A stretch of DNA of 64,000 nt, taken from Thalassococcus sp. S3. Its GTDB lineage: Bacteria; Pseudomonadota; Alphaproteobacteria; Rhodobacterales; Rhodobacteraceae. The stretch spans positions 1,116,001-1,180,000 of the forward strand of contig NZ_CP022303.1 in the NCBI RefSeq assembly GCF_004216475.1. Reading direction: 5' to 3'. Under the pieces are notes generated by a model. That model had not been told where the DNA came from and made no database searches. It saw nothing but the letters and a program-made list of their open reading frames with translations. Below, piece by piece: positions 62,838 through 64,000 of the stretch. The translations under genes were made by a program, and so were the position numbers. Every line of letters starts with the position of its first letter. Position 1 is the stretch's first letter.

Positions 62838-64000
62838 ATGCTGACCCAACGTTTTTTGACAACCGTTAGGCTACTGTCTCCCATATTTCTTGGGATGGCT
62901 GCTGGGATTGGGCTCACAGTCTTTGCGCTTTTTGTAGCGGAGTACTTTCTAACCAGCCTAATAATCGGGGGCGTCGCCATCGTCCTAAGCGGCATACTCG
63001 TCTTCTTGGTGTTCAAGACACTGGCTGCGAGGATAGCAGCTCGAAAACTGGCCTCCGAAGACGAAACACGAAATCCGTTCGTTAGGGCGCTCGTCGAGAG
63101 GCTTACTGAGGGTATCGCGGAAACAGACATTTCTAAGAAAGACCTCGAACATAAGACAAATGATGCTCTCAAGGGCCTTTCGGCCGCTTATGCTGGTGCG
63201 GTGGCAATTGGTATTAGCGTTGCGGCATTAGGTGCTGTGATTGCCCTGGTCTCGGCAGTTGCATCACTTCGACAGGTGGAGCGGATAGATGTGCAAAACC
63301 AGCTCATAGAAGCACAGATATACGAATCTCAGGTGAACCGGATATCTTCGATTTTTTCCGCTCAGATTCCCAGTTTGATGACGGAAATCGAACGAGAGAG
63401 AAATGGAGAAAGTTCTTGGGTGCCATCTAGAGGACTCCAAGCACGCATTCAGACCATCATCGACACTTCAGAACCTTATTTGTCAGATCCTGAGATTGAG
63501 AAAATTCTGATCGCACTGCGGGAAGAAATGGATCTCTTGCCTGAGTTTGAAGATGGTCTGAGCTCTGCTGCTCAGATACCAACTAGCCCCATCTTTAGCC
63601 CCGAACGCGGACAACTATTGAGAATTCTGATTGCAAGTGGTCTTGATTTTTCGAGGTTAGAAGTTCCGTTTGATTTCAGCGGAGCCGACCTTAGAGCGGT
63701 TGATTTTACGAGTGGGCAGTCCCAGGTTTCCGCCCTCAATCTTGGGGCTACAATACTCAAAGACTCAAACTTGATCGACGCAGATTTGACGAACATCGCA
63801 GCCACTTCGATTGACGTTTCGGGTTCCTTTTTGCCACAGGTCGCAATCGTCGCTCCGTTAGATAGCGGTCGAGGAGATGCTAGCGGCCTTGATCACCTAC
63901 TACTTAGGACACAAACTAGGTGGCCCATGGCTGGTAATGCCATTGTAGTGTCTCGTACTGAACTGGGGAGGCAGTATTTCGACTCACTTTTCGCGGCTCA
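62838..64000 (+). CDS. Membrane protein with pentapeptide repeats, 3' end cut by window
   Basis: The frame is open from ATG 62838 to the end of the window (387 codons). Two N-terminal helices (about 12-34 and 39-60), a charged helix, another hydrophobic segment (about 118-142; YAGAVAIGISVAALGAVIALVS), a coiled-coil or helical middle (about 145-255), then pentapeptide-like repeats (about 268-335; FSGADLRAVDF, LNLGATILKDSNLIDADLTNIAA). GAGG lies 8 nt before the ATG. Divergent from the RloC-like gene. Confidence 0.8.
   Translation, partial: MLTQRFLTTVRLLSPIFLGMAAGIGLTVFALFVAEYFLTSLIIGGVAIVLSGILVFLVFKTLAARIAARKLASEDETRNPFVRALVERLTEGIAETDISKKDLEHKTNDALKGLSAAYAGAVAIGISVAALGAVIALVSAVASLRQVERIDVQNQLIEAQIYESQVNRISSIFSAQIPSLMTEIERERNGESSWVPSRGLQARIQTIIDTSEPYLSDPEIEKILIALREEMDLLPEFEDGLSSAAQIPTSPIFSPERGQLLRILIASGLDFSRLEVPFDFSGADLRAVDFTSGQSQVSALNLGATILKDSNLIDADLTNIAATSIDVSGSFLPQVAIVAPLDSGRGDASGLDHLLLRTQTRWPMAGNAIVVSRTELGRQYFDSLFAA

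Larger units (their letters stand above)
51564..64000. mobile_element. Integrative mobilizable element, left part only
   Basis: Starts at the 3' end of tRNA-Ser(GCU), followed within 150 bp by a tyrosine integrase, then an excisionase-like gene, mob genes and accessory genes to the window end. Codon use and base composition become more AT-rich than in the neighbouring core genome. I saw no second tRNA 3' end in the window, so the right border lies beyond 64000. No full conjugation system is present, which points to mobilization by a helper. Confidence 0.78.

Noticed and set aside
62762..63172. 136-aa minus-strand frame
   Set aside because: Antisense to the pentapeptide-repeat membrane protein, whose frame stays open to the window end.

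Overview
The window looks like chromosome of a marine Roseobacter-group alphaproteobacterium (Rhodobacteraceae) carrying an integrated mobile island at its right end. The lineage call rests on the fabI-fabB-fabA block facing an Irr-type Fur regulator, a protocatechuate operon in the order pcaDCHGB, a SAM/SAH-type riboswitch in front of metK (a class known mainly from Rhodobacterales), and GC-rich, tightly overlapping operons. No taxonomic search was possible.

Layout. 1-10.0 kb, all minus strand: a zinc alcohol dehydrogenase cut by the window edge; the operon pcaD-C-H-G-B plus a Tet-type exporter, which turns protocatechuate into beta-ketoadipate; and a four-gene operon (haloacid dehalogenase, alpha/beta hydrolase, threonine/serine-type dehydratase, exonuclease/phosphatase) joined by 1-4 nt overlaps. 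10.2-15.5 kb: fabI, fabB and fabA, then irr, a PhyH dioxygenase, a GNAT acetyltransferase and an uncharacterised protein. 15.6-32.9 kb, nearly all plus strand and mostly housekeeping: miaB, an OmpA-like protein and a lipoprotein sharing one unusual domain, phoH-ybeY-corC-lnt, riboswitch-metK, a ClpP-like periplasmic protein, a cupin, trmB, an amidohydrolase, aroA-cmk-rpsA-ihfB-lapA-trpF. 32.9-51.5 kb: trpB, a 2TM-LuxR regulator, DUF2237, a serine hydrolase, pth, a small monooxygenase, rplY, an MFS transporter, a sulfotransferase-like protein, an FMN lactate dehydrogenase, a Tat-exported nitroreductase with its MarR regulator, a MaoC protein, trpA, ychF and a devBCA-type exporter.

At 51494-51583 lies tRNA-Ser(GCU). 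Immediately after it comes a tyrosine integrase, and the base and codon character shifts: this is the left end of an integrative mobilizable element that runs past the window edge (no second copy of the tRNA end was seen). It carries an unknown gene and an excisionase-like HTH protein overlapping in series, a possible replication or winged-helix protein, a ColE1-like mobilization cassette (mobC and a relaxase with two further mob genes nested in another frame), an orphan VirB6-like membrane protein with a small exported partner, and a small RHH-like gene bracketed by a 58-nt inverted repeat. After about 0.75 kb of non-coding DNA come a RloC-like zinc-hook AAA ATPase and, divergent from it, a membrane-anchored pentapeptide-repeat protein truncated by the window.

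The strongest leads are the overprinted mob cassette, the RloC-like ATPase next to the pentapeptide-repeat protein, the orphan VirB6 pair, the interchangeable tandem hairpins between aroA and cmk, and several clean palindromic operator candidates.
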